Of a DNA stretch of 64,000 nt, positions 1 through 9,344 are shown one piece after another. A model generated the notes under the pieces. That model saw nothing but the letters and a program-made list of their open reading frames with translations. It did no database searches and had not been told where the DNA came from. This DNA comes from Sipunculus nudus (lineage: Eukaryota; Annelida; Sipuncula; Golfingiida; Sipunculidae). Made by a program: the position numbers and the translations under genes. The stretch is from contig CM049309.1 in assembly GCA_026874595.1 (NCBI GenBank), positions 41,431,079-41,495,078 on the forward strand, in the 5' to 3' direction. The stretch's first letter is position 1; each line of letters opens with the position of its first letter.

Positions 1-1497
1 TGATAATAAATATGAACAACCTACTTTTACTGATTCTCAGTTTTCCACCCCTCAAATGACCCAACAGGAAATGCTAAACATCTTGCCGATCATAAAAACA
101 AAGCTGGACTTGATGTCCTGAATATGCCATGGTTTTATTGCTCAGGGAGGCTGCGGACAGTCTGGCGCCATCTCTGGCACATGTTCTGAATTTTTTCACT
201 CAGTACAGGAACTGTTCCTCAAGATTGGAAATGTGAGAGAGTCGTTCCCTTTTTTCAAGGGTAATGGGAAATCTAATGAAACTAACAACTCGGCCGCTTT
301 CCATTACATGGAAATAAATATTTTGAGAAGCACATAAAATATCATTTCTCCAAGTACCTTAACCATAAGAGCTTGATATCCCCTGAGCAAACTTGCCTTT
401 CTCGCTAATAACTCCACCCAAACCGCATTATAAAGACTGGTTGATAATTGGTTAATACCTCTGAATTGCGGACGCGTAATTTAAACTCCATATGATTTCT
501 CGACCTTAAAAAGGATTTTGATTTCTTAAATTACGATATATTGTGTGGTTAATTGAAGCAATATGTCTTAAGTGGAAATTCGTATAACTGGTTTTATTAT
601 TATTTATATAACCGAAAGCAGTTCGTCCGATTTCAAAACCAATATGTTCAATTTATGCTGGTGACATCAGTGTTTACGCAAACGGTTTCAACATAAGCGG
701 CAGAGTGCTGTAGACTAAGTAACCAAATAGCTCCATAAAAACTTAACGCCACAAAATCAGCTACAATGCTAATAGGTTCCAAACGACGCAAAGCATCAAA
801 TACCTTACAAATCAATACTGGTGAACATGTTATCCCAAACGTTGATGAATTCTCTCACCCTTGGCCTAATTAATGATTCACATCTCACATGAAAATCTAA
901 CACTTCTGCGGTTTTAAAAATTAATTTAGCAAAATAGGACTATTACACATGCAGAATTAGCAAATCCACAGAAGTTCCTATACTCTGTGTATATCATGCG
1001 TTCGTCCAGCTAACAATAGACTATGGCTTAACTGTATGGGGAAGCTGCATGTCCAACCACTTTCCGTGCCTCCATACATGTCGGGCGGCAAGGATTATAA
1101 CAATAACTGTATTCTTCTCAAACCACGAATTGAATCCTTTAAAGCTGCTTTATTCTATGCAGGCAGTGCTTTTTGGAATGCCCTTCCCCTCGACATCAAG
1201 TGCGCCCCAGATATTTCAGCTTTAAAAAAATATATCACGTTCATACTTGTCCAGTCTTGCAGAGGTAACTAAGCGTTTTTGCCTGTTGCTTTTTATCCCT
1301 TATTTTGTATTAGTTTTACTGTCTCAGTATGGTATTGACATTTTAATTGTAACTTGTATTTTTATTTTTTGATTGTCATGCTGATCATAAATGTAGTGTA
1401 TTTTATATCTTATTTCAGGTCCCTGCTTACAACAAAAGTATTCTTCCTCTAGTGCAGGCTACCCTGTAGAATGTTGTAATAAATAAATAAATAAATA
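1..1497 (+). mobile_element. Degraded CR1/L2-like LINE, 3' portion
   Basis: This is a decayed copy of the same LINE family that is nearly intact on the minus strand at 16280-19750. Its bases align with the reverse-transcriptase half of that element from the left window edge onward. It has many frameshifts and stops, so no enzyme can be made. The longest remaining frame (1036-1272) still encodes the C-terminal motif shared by the LINE copies here, PRIESFKA followed by FYAGS and a W-N-x-L-P stretch. The element ends in a short (AATA)n tail at about 1475-1497, typical of CR1/L2-type LINEs, which end in short tandem repeats and not poly(A). The 5' part lies outside the window or was lost by truncation. 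Confidence 0.85.
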
Positions 1498-1694
1498 GGT
1501 TACATGTTTTTCTCGTTTGTCACCATTGCTATGTATTACAAACATGCTGTTGATAAACAAGTTCATACACCCTTCGCGGGGGCCTTATAAGAACTTTTTA
1601 TAACCAGAATTACCCTTACATCATTAATATATACACAGAGGTAGCCAAAAGTCACATAAATTAGTTTCAAAAGGTTGGTGAATGGGCTTCTTTA
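1498..1694 (+). repeat. Dispersed ~190-bp repeat, GGTTACATGT family, copy 1
   Basis: This stretch abuts the LINE tail and matches 32367-32554 in reverse orientation along nearly its full length, starting with GGTTACATGTTTTT. A weaker relative, mainly the segment around GTACAGAGAGTAAGCCAG, lies at 26020-26155. No open frame or clear terminal inverted repeat was seen. It may be a MITE-like or SINE-like fragment. Confidence 0.6.
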
Positions 1695-3882
1695 ACATCC
1701 GTGATCAGACCAGTTTCGATTATCTATGATATTTAGACAGGTTACCGGAGGAATTGTTAATATTGAAAAGCGGTTCCGCGCCCGATTTTCTATTGCCTTT
1801 TGATGTGTATACATGAATCGTAAACGTCTGTTAACTATATTCATGTTATCGCGCATGGACACCAACTATCTTACCTCGACTGAACGACCTTTGGAGAATT
1901 AGATTCCGTCTTCATCAAAGACCAGATGTTTCAGATGCATTCACTTCACTTTGAAATATGTTGATTCCCAATCTCAATCGTTAATGTATCCGTACAATAC
2001 AGATTAATAATAATAAAAAAAACTTTCTGTTGTACCAGTTCATGAAGACTGTATTAACTGGAATTAATTACTAAGGGTAATAAAAAATCGTATCCAATTT
2101 TGTCAGCGCCATCGATAATCTTTTCAGATTCTTATCAGAACTATCGGTAATCGTGTTGGTCTTTCATAGCATCGACCGATATATTAAAGAACCCCAGCAC
2201 ATACAAATAAAAAAATCAGGTCGTATAGAGAGAGTATAGCAATAATTACCCTATACGTGACTTGTACCTGAGCTCCCGTCTTTGAGACATATCACCCTTC
2301 AGAATGGAGAATGTTGAAACAAGACGAAACGTAACACGGCGTGAAAGTCCATGAATGTGATTAACACGTCATGCATTGTTGTGCTGATTTCCCGGACACT
2401 ACTCGGCGTCCTCACCTGAATGTTGGTTAGATGTAAATAACCCATCGACCTCCCGGGGTTTACCAAGTCTAAATCTCATTAGAACGCATTCTCTTGTCTT
2501 GTTTAAAGCGTCGTTCCCAATCCCAGTGTCAGTCATTAGTAAACCAACAGTTAAACATTAACGCGCGTTTGGTCAGTGGTCAATATACATAACGATTCGA
2601 AGTTAATGTAACCTTGGTCTCCCTGGACACCATGATCGTAACGAACTGTTCCGTGTTTCACACTGCGCAGACTCGGACTAACAAGAGTACGACCCTGATG
2701 CCTAGTAGGGATTATCGGAGTCAAAATCTGACCCCCACAATGCACCGGGGCTTCTAAATACACCAGCAGCACAGGTATAAATCGAGTGAAGAGGACAATA
2801 TAGTCCGTTCAGATGTGATGGATAAGAAATTTTTTAATGCAAATAACATAAACATGGGAGTTTTTATTACAAGGATTTACGGAATAAGTAATATTTGTAA
2901 ACGTGCGCATATGGAATGTAAAAAGGAGGTGTTTTCTTAAAATGTAACATATTTTGATTTTAAAGTTTGACATTTGAGACAAGTAGTCCCGTCCGTCCAA
3001 CAGCGTCCAACAGAAGTGGTTCAGTTCGACTAGAAGAGTGCTCCGAGATCCGTGTTTTTGGAATCCAAGTTGTTTACCGCACTTCAAGTTTTCTTTCTTA
3101 ATCCATATTGGATCTTGACGGGCGGAAAACAGTCTTAAGTACGCTCGATTGCGGCTATTTATATAGGCCTATTAGTTACAGACTACGTGCTGAGGTACCC
3201 GCATTGTCAGAGCGCTGTGAATTATACTACCAACATCAATGGCTCTCTGCCTGAACCACGAAACAAGTCTCTCATCTCCTGAAAAACGTCATAATCATTT
3301 CATTACACATTCGACAAATTACTATCAACATTTCAGTTCTCTCTCAGGCTTGTTAATTGTATGTATACAGAAGAACAATGGTGCTATATTTACTTAAGCT
3401 TTGATAATATTATTATCCAGGTTATCTATTGACATAAACATGGTATTTTTCCCTCCTCTCTGTGGTATCTCCTTCAGAAATGCTGTAATTATTTCCATTT
3501 ATCAAGTTTTCAGACAATCTGCTACTAATATCAACATAAACGTGCTCCCAGGAGCTTGTACATGATGTAAGGCAAAGGGAGCGTTATTATCTCTGTAATC
3601 AAAATATCTTTGAATATCTGTATATGCTTTAGATTCATTGCAGCAAAAGTAGACTAACGGGAGAGCTTGAGTGATAATCAAAATACATGATCAGTACAGA
3701 GTTGCTGCACTCTCATAAGGAGAGTGCCCTCACATGGAATTTTTTTTATTGATTTAGCCTGAGACGCTGTTATTACATATCATGATATATCTAGTGTCAT
3801 AAGGTAATGCCTCTTTGCTACTCTTCTGTTCTTGGCAACATGCCACCAATGTTTCTGTTGTTGACTGCTAAGGCAAGCTATC
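1695..3882. other. Gene-free stretch
   Basis: The only open frames are short, with no recognisable domain or codon signature (for example 2551-2772 and 2809-3087 on the minus strand). I saw no tandem repeat or element boundary. Confidence 0.5.
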
Positions 3883-4016
3883 ATATAGCCTTCACAGTAT
3901 TATATACAACTATAACTAGGCCTTCGCAGTGTTATATACAAATATGGTATAGCTTTCATAATATTATATACAACTATGAATTATCTAGCCGTCACAATAT
4001 TATATAACACTATATG
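3883..4016. repeat. Minisatellite, four units of 32-36 bp
   Basis: Four diverged units follow each other, each with a core like TAGCCTTCACA, then ATTATATACAACTAT. Unit starts by the TTCACA/TTCGCA/TTCATA/GTCACA core are near 3891, 3923, 3955 and 3991. The ORF at 3807-4007 is a shadow of this repeat. Confidence 0.75.
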
Positions 4017-4502
4017 ATAGAGCTTATTTTCTACGAAAGATTATCTATGAATGTACACGACTTCCTGCGACCACTCCACAAAACGCTTTTTTTGGATTAA
4101 ACTGAGATATTCAATGACGCATCTACCAATTTAATAGGTCAGTTCCACAGATAAAAGAAATCCCAGATTACAAAAAAAAGAGAAATTTATTTTAGACAAA
4201 GCTAATAATTTATTATCGGGGTGGAGGAAGGAAAATTTAATAGTCTGATGAATGCGCGATCTGGACATTCCATTTGACATGGTCACCTAAAACGTACTTT
4301 AAGTAAGACAGAAATGTTAGTTTTCTGGAGAGATGAAAAGGACTGCAACCTCACCATGATCTTGAAAACCTGCTGATGGACCTTTTCCACTTATCTAGCG
4401 ACACCTATCGGCGATATCTGACATGTATGATTCGGGATTAAGAGCCCACACATGTACGGCAGTCAACGGTTGAAGCGGTTGTCTTTTTTTAACGTTTTAA
4501 GC

Positions 4503-4503
<1 letters not shown>

Positions 4504-4567
<64 letters not shown>
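4504..4567. repeat. (AT)n microsatellite
   Basis: About 64 bp of uninterrupted alternating AT. Confidence 0.95.
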
Positions 4568-4568
<1 letters not shown>

Positions 4569-5889
4569 CAATATAGACCACGTACGTTATTAAAATAATG
4601 ATGTGATTTATGGTCATGCTTCAGAAACATGTGGTATCCCAGCTATATTATAGTTGTATTCTACATCCAGTCGATTAATATTTACCTGAATACTTGATAT
4701 CGTCGTTTCACCTGTCTGTTTTGGGTCTGCCGAACCCTGCAGACCTAACCCAGCTCAAACACGCGCAGTGCGCATGCTCATGGAACAGGTCTGCTCTCGT
4801 AATGTGTCACTCAACACTGACGTAAAGTGGAAGTTAAAAGTCAAGAGTAAGTTGGCTTTTCCCCCATAAAACCTTAGCAAATGTCACGTTCAGTATGGAA
4901 CGACTTCCAGGAATTGAACGAAGCTGAAGGAAAGTGCTCATGTATCATTACGCGAAAACAAAGCACAATTGATTTAAACAGATTTAACCAAAAGAACGAA
5001 GACAAGTAGATGGAACTTGTGCTGAAAGGAATCAAAACTGACATCACCAAACACCAAATTCACAGCATGAGAAAATTTCATGTTACAACTGAACTGAATG
5101 CCGGCATACAGGTGCACGAAAAATTACCACATTCAGGGGGCGTCTTTCTGGCTTCTTCATCACGAATATGTTCAACAGACGTAACAAAATCAGAAAAGAC
5201 TGCAGAATGTGATATTAAATACAGAGTAGCAGCTGAACGTGGTAGACCACAGCAGCTGACGACCAGGAAGCCCTCCCTGACATTTAACTTCAGGCCATAT
5301 TTTGTTTCTGTAAACGCCAATGCAATATCAAATGCAACACCATTTTCTCCGACCAGTATTCCTTCATTCGGATTTAGTTCAGATATGGTATTCCTTTATC
5401 GCGAGCTTTCCTTTTTTAGGGGGGGGGAGGGATTGGGACGTGCCCCCGCACTTTTCTAGGAGTGGGAGACAAAGTTACTTTTGTCCCCAACACGTTTTAG
5501 GTGTTTTCATGTGCAAAATAGCGATTTCGAAATAGTTCCGTCATCAAAATAATTTATAATTTCTTCATATATTCTCCAATACTCTTTCAGTTATCCATTT
5601 CATGCCGAGATAATGCTAGGATATCATATTCATATGCCTGCATGATAAAATGTTTTTTGAATGGTTAAAGGGGGGAGGGGGGGTCATTTTAATAAAAAAA
5701 AATAAAAAGGTGTTGAAATTGTAACAAACAATTTTGAATATATAACAACAATATATTAAATCATAAATGGTGGGAGTGGAGAAAAATTGATATTCTGGGA
5801 GAAGGCCTTTGTCCTTTCTTAATGTAATGGGGTAAAGGTGTTGTCCGGGAGAGATTTTTAACAGGGCTTCTACCCATACTCCTAGCTGT
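4568..5889. other. Gene-free stretch with G-runs
   Basis: It holds a 149-codon ATG-initiated frame (5010-5459) with no recognisable domain, overlapped by an antisense frame and ending in a poly-G run, so I do not call it a gene. G-runs near 5419 and 5670 resemble the edges of decayed fold-back repeats. Confidence 0.4.
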
Positions 5890-6190
5890 GGACTTTAAGA
5901 CCCTCTAACACAGCGTACTTAGCGTCAGAGTGCCTTTACATCCTTCAATGAGGACTCACTTTGAGGCTCTATTAAAATGCAAATATTTTCGTCATTTTCG
6001 ATGACGTCTCATGGCCAACAAGTAAACTTGAAATAAACCAGACCAATTATTAGCTTTTAGTATACATTCTATCAACACCTAATGTGTGCGAGAAAAAAAA
6101 TCCGTTTATCTGGCATATTTGTTAATCTCCCTGCATGTAAGTTGAATTATTGACCACATGAATGCATGGCTTGCACCATGAAACACTAAT
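5890..6190 (+). repeat. Relative of the 33922-34503 MULE-like element
   Basis: The segment with ATGCAAATATTTTCGTCATT, and flanking sequence through AATGTGTGCGAGA and a GCATGGCTTGCAC stretch, aligns to 33930-34230. The ends are not preserved well enough to define an insertion. It shows that the 582-bp element at 33.9 kb belongs to a dispersed family. Confidence 0.65.
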
Positions 6191-7239
6191 AATGCATGCA
6201 TCTCAACACAGCAACATGTTCCTTCTTTAAATAAAACCATCCAGAACTGCTAAGAAGTTACTTAAGTCACCCAATGCATTGTTTAAGATGCCGTCATATT
6301 TGCTTGCGGGGTCAAGGACGCGAAGTCGGTGCCGAGAAAAATTCTCCAGTTCACAAATTTCAAACACGACTTCCGAGTGGTAGCAACCGCGTGTATATCT
6401 CGTGATTACCGTTTACACAAGCGGTTACGAACGCAGTATAAATGATGATAAATATTCTAATAATTTTACAAATAGTGTAAATATATATACCAATTAAGAC
6501 GGCCGGTGTTTGGTGTATAAAGTTGTATTCCATTCGCTGCAAGTAAACATGGCAATCGGTGGTAATAAAATGCCCCCAGAGCCCAACACCTAAAAAATAA
6601 CATCAAGCTCTGAAAGATAAAGAAATTTACGAGTCACACAACTCATTACATCTTAAATGGCATTAAGTTTGATATGCGTCAGCGATACTCTAAGGGGATC
6701 TTTAAGTATCTTTCCCAACATTTTGATCGCCAGTCCTGGCCACTAAATGGTTATAGATATGATATCAATTTTCCAATTGTAGATAAACACCCTGTTACAT
6801 ATACAATCATGACCGTAAATATTTTCAGTTAACGGTTGGAAGCTTCAGCTGCCGGTACAGTATTACAGTACATGTACTTTGATTGTTGTAATTGTAACTA
6901 TGCGCGAAATATTGCCACAGATTAGAAGCTTTTAGCAATAGAACTGATTAAAAATTGGTTGAATTAAATCCTGGATACTGACTTTGCTATGAAATTAAAC
7001 ATTCCATCGAAATTACTGAGGAGACTGTAGTTAGCTCATAAGACGTCATATCAGAAAGAAAGTACGAAATAAGAGGACGATGGAAGTTTTACCATGGACA
7101 CCGCACTGAGTGACCACTACCAGGGATTTCCAGGAATGTTGCTACATGCTTTGTAGCCCGCTTTTCATACCTCTGGTATAATTTTGCACATAGTTGAGGG
7201 GTTTGATATGCCATGCAAATTCCTAATGATATATATATA
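6191..7239. other. Gene-free stretch
   Basis: No gene, repeat array or RNA gene recognised. The minus-strand frames at 6360-6542 and 7089-7376 look accidental; the latter reads through the tRNA-like LTR. Confidence 0.5.
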
Positions 7240-7384
7240 TGTAACCTGACACACAAAGGCGTTCCTACTGGCCTTTCTTGTGAAGCTTGCTTTATTAGCG
7301 AGGCGGTAGAACGTCTGACTTGTGTGTCACAGGTTACGGGTTCGAACCCACATTCGGGCCTGGTTTCTATTTTCACCCGTTACA
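7240..7384 (+). repeat. TRIM-1 5' LTR with tRNA-like core
   Basis: The LTR is 145 bp. Its middle holds an A-box-like TTAGCGAGGCGG near 7293 and a perfect B-box-like GGTTCGAACCC at 7337-7347. The intervening arm has a TGT triplet in the anticodon position (Thr-like). The acceptor arms do not pair convincingly, so this is tRNA-like and not a tRNA gene. Confidence 0.8.
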
Positions 7385-7386
7385 AA

Positions 7387-7404
7387 TGGTGGCAGCGGTG
7401 GGAT
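7387..7404 (+). promoter_or_regulatory. TRIM-1 primer-binding site, tRNA-Leu type
   Basis: TGGTGGCAGCGGTGGGAT is the reverse complement of the CCA-tailed 3' end of tRNA-Leu of the AAG/TAG class, as I recall that tRNA. It lies two bases downstream of the LTR, the expected place for reverse-transcription priming. Confidence 0.75.
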
Positions 7405-7506
7405 CCGGTTGGTGTCGTGGCATAATGCCACACCCAGTTCACTTGTGTGACCCCCAGGATAGATTCCCACGTTCTGGGGACAGAACGTCCTCGGAGAGGT
7501 GGTGAA

Positions 7507-8129
7507 TGTAACCGGACACACAAAAGCGTTCCTACTGGCCTTTCTTGTGAAGCTTGCTTTAGGACACGTGGCTGTATTTATTTTCCCTATATAACATCTA
7601 TAAAACACCTGAGGTTTGGGCCTCTTTTAAATAATTTTCAAAATAAATTCTGATATTACACTTTTTTTACCTGAAAATTTGTTGTTTCTTCAGTCAAACT
7701 TGACCAAGAAAAAGGGGGCTTGTGTATCTCCTTTTTTAACCATCCTGGCCCGAATGCAGTGAAGCCCAAAATACCCCACCAAGCAGTCCCAAACAAGCAT
7801 TTGGACAACATCTCTTTGATTGGCCATAGATTTAAAACAAATTGACCAATACTGTCAATTTTATTGGGAATTATGCTTAACATACTTAAAAATCAAACAA
7901 TGGGGTGTTTTTGATGCTCCAGCACATGATGGCTAGAGGCAACCAGAGAAAGCCAGACCATTTACTACTCTCCTTCAGGTTCAGGGCTTGGTGACCCCAG
8001 GTCATGTAAACAAATAGGACCACGTGACCTTTATTAGCGAAGCGGCAGAACGTCTGCCTTGTAATTGTGTGTCACAGGTTACGGGTTTGAACCCACATTC
8101 AGGCCTGGTTTCTATTTTCACCCGTTACA
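7507..8129 (+). repeat. TRIM-1 3' LTR, split by a MITE
   Basis: The first part (7507-7561) runs TGTAACCGGACACAC through GCTTGCTTTA; the second part (8034-8129) resumes at TTAGCGAAGCGG and ends CCCGTTACA. Together they give about 151 bp, close to the 145-bp 5' LTR. The B-box here is mutated to GGTTTGAACCC. Confidence 0.8.
7562..8029. mobile_element. 468-bp MITE nested in TRIM-1 3' LTR
   Basis: It interrupts the LTR, with TTTA present on both sides (7558-7561 and 8030-8033) where the intact 5' LTR has it once. The ends are inverted repeats of about 18 bp: GGACACGTGGCTGTATTT at the left, and the complement of the right end GGTCACGTGGTCCTATTT (14 of 18 match). It has no transposase frame. A CTTTA 5-bp duplication fits equally well; the superfamily is unresolved (PIF/Harbinger-like is one option). 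Confidence 0.8.
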
Positions 8130-8185
8130 TATATATACTAGCAGATGTTTGGAAAGCCATGCTGGTTCATTGTTAATTTATAGAC

Positions 8186-8301
8186 GGAAAGGGTATACAC
8201 AGAAAAGTCGGTTCACTGCCAGTGGGATTCAAATCCACAATCTTCCGATTTCCGGTGTGGCCGCCTTAACCTCTTGGCCGACTTATTTGTGTTTACCCTT
8301 T

Positions 8302-8303
<2 letters not shown>
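8186..8303 (-). mobile_element. Fold-back with embedded tRNA-like sequence
   Basis: The outer 26 bp on each side are inverted repeats (GGAAAGGGTATACAC against the complement of GTGTTTACCCTTTCC), running into a 7-bp acceptor-like stem AAGTCGG/CCGACTT. Between them the minus strand reads like a class II (Leu/Ser-like) tRNA: GGCCAAGAGGTTAAGGCG as A-box/D-arm and GATTTGAATCC as B-box. Arms other than the acceptor and T stem pair poorly. Extending the acceptor stem into a ~33-bp inverted repeat is unlike a normal tRNA gene. An AT microsatellite follows directly. Confidence 0.6.

Positions 8304-8360
<57 letters not shown>
8304..8360. repeat. (AT)n microsatellite
   Basis: About 57 bp of pure AT beside the tRNA-like fold-back. 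ATATATACTAG occurs both at about 8130-8141 and at the right end of this run, so the fold-back may lie in a duplicated AT-rich target. Confidence 0.9.
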
Positions 8361-8361
<1 letters not shown>

Positions 8362-8474
8362 TAGTAGTATATGAAAGCTGAACATGAATCCAACAGTGCT
8401 CTGTTAGCCTGATGCTAAAAGCTGATACGAAAATGGTCAGTTACACATTAACACGTGTGTTCATGCTATGTGTA

Positions 8475-8704
8475 AGTAGTAACTTTTTTTTATATTTTTT
8501 TTGTATGTAACGATAAAAATATCAAAAGATCAGGCAAAAAGCACGATAATAACATAATGTTTTGCTCAACAGGTAAAGCACTACCGGACAAAGGAAATCT
8601 TATCAAAATTGTATTATTTTTTTCTTCTTGAAAGATTAAAAAAAATTTTTATATAGGGGGTTAAAATTGACGTGGGCGGTGCCTGGGAACCATATTTTTT
8701 TGGC
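8475..8704 (+). repeat. Truncated copy of the 24991-25298 MITE family
   Basis: It aligns antiparallel with 24991-25250: GTATGTAACGATAAAAATATC, the TATTATTTTTTTCTTCTTGAAAG stretch, and the conserved end GCGGTGCCTGGGAACCAT followed by TTTTTTTGGC. The left inverted repeat is missing. Confidence 0.7.
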
Positions 8705-9344
8705 TTAGAACGCTCTTACGATATATTTTTTGTTTCAATTGCCAGCAGAACGATAGGGTTGCCTAACGTAAAAAAACTAAAAAACATAGTGCACTCAGAT
8801 TCTGATGTACCAAAAAATAAACAATGATATCTAGGTTTTACATAGGCAAAAGGCACACTTTTACAAATGTCACAGGATGTGAGGGGCTGACCTCAAGAGG
8901 GACCGTGTAAAAAGTTCACCTGACAATATTTCAAAGGCCCGTCACTGGCGTCACCTTTTTTTGCGGCTATTGAATAAAAAGAAAATGGTGTAATTGGAAC
9001 TAGAAAATCTTGTGTAGGCGCTATCTGGAATTGTCCTATCCCAACCAACATGACACCTTTTATGTTTATACAGTTTCATAGGTGCACGCATGTACAAATA
9101 ATAACTGTCTACTTGAAAAACGTGAATTTCTTATTTTATAAACTGCGGGGTTTTTTTTCTTTATCATTTCATTAGAAAGCTGCTTCTCGTATTTTACAAT
9201 GATTGCCTAAAGATGGTAAAGGCTGGTCCGGTAAGCCGATATTTTTTCTTAGCACTACAGGAAATGGGAGCTTCAATGGGTAGCTGCAGAAAAAAACATT
9301 GCCCCTTTAGTTTGCAGTTTACTTTGTATTATTTTCTATATGTT
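8705..9344. other. Gene-free stretch
   Basis: No gene or recognisable element; poly-T-rich sequence. Confidence 0.4.

Larger units (their letters stand above)
7240..8129 (+). mobile_element. TRIM-like miniature LTR retrotransposon with tRNA-like LTRs (TRIM-1)
   Basis: Two direct terminal repeats flank a 122-bp interior with no coding capacity. Both LTRs start TGTAACC and end CGTTACA. The interior begins with an 18-base match to the 3' end of tRNA-Leu (primer-binding site, 7387-7404) and ends with a purine-rich GGAGAGGTGGTGAA tract before the second LTR. This is the layout of a terminal-repeat retrotransposon in miniature, which must borrow gag and pol from another element. The 3' LTR is split by a 468-bp MITE (7562-8029). 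The insertion lies in an AT run; a 4-bp TATA flanks both ends, so the true target duplication is ambiguous. Confidence 0.8.

Noticed and set aside
5010-5459. 149-codon ATG-initiated frame
   Set aside because: No domain, an antisense frame of 80 codons over the same bases, and its end runs into a poly-G tract; looks like chance.
7213-7653. Several 60-95-codon frames on both strands
   Set aside because: They read through tRNA-like LTR sequence (GSNPHSG, GFEPT phrases come from the GGTTCGAACCC box), so they are not genes.
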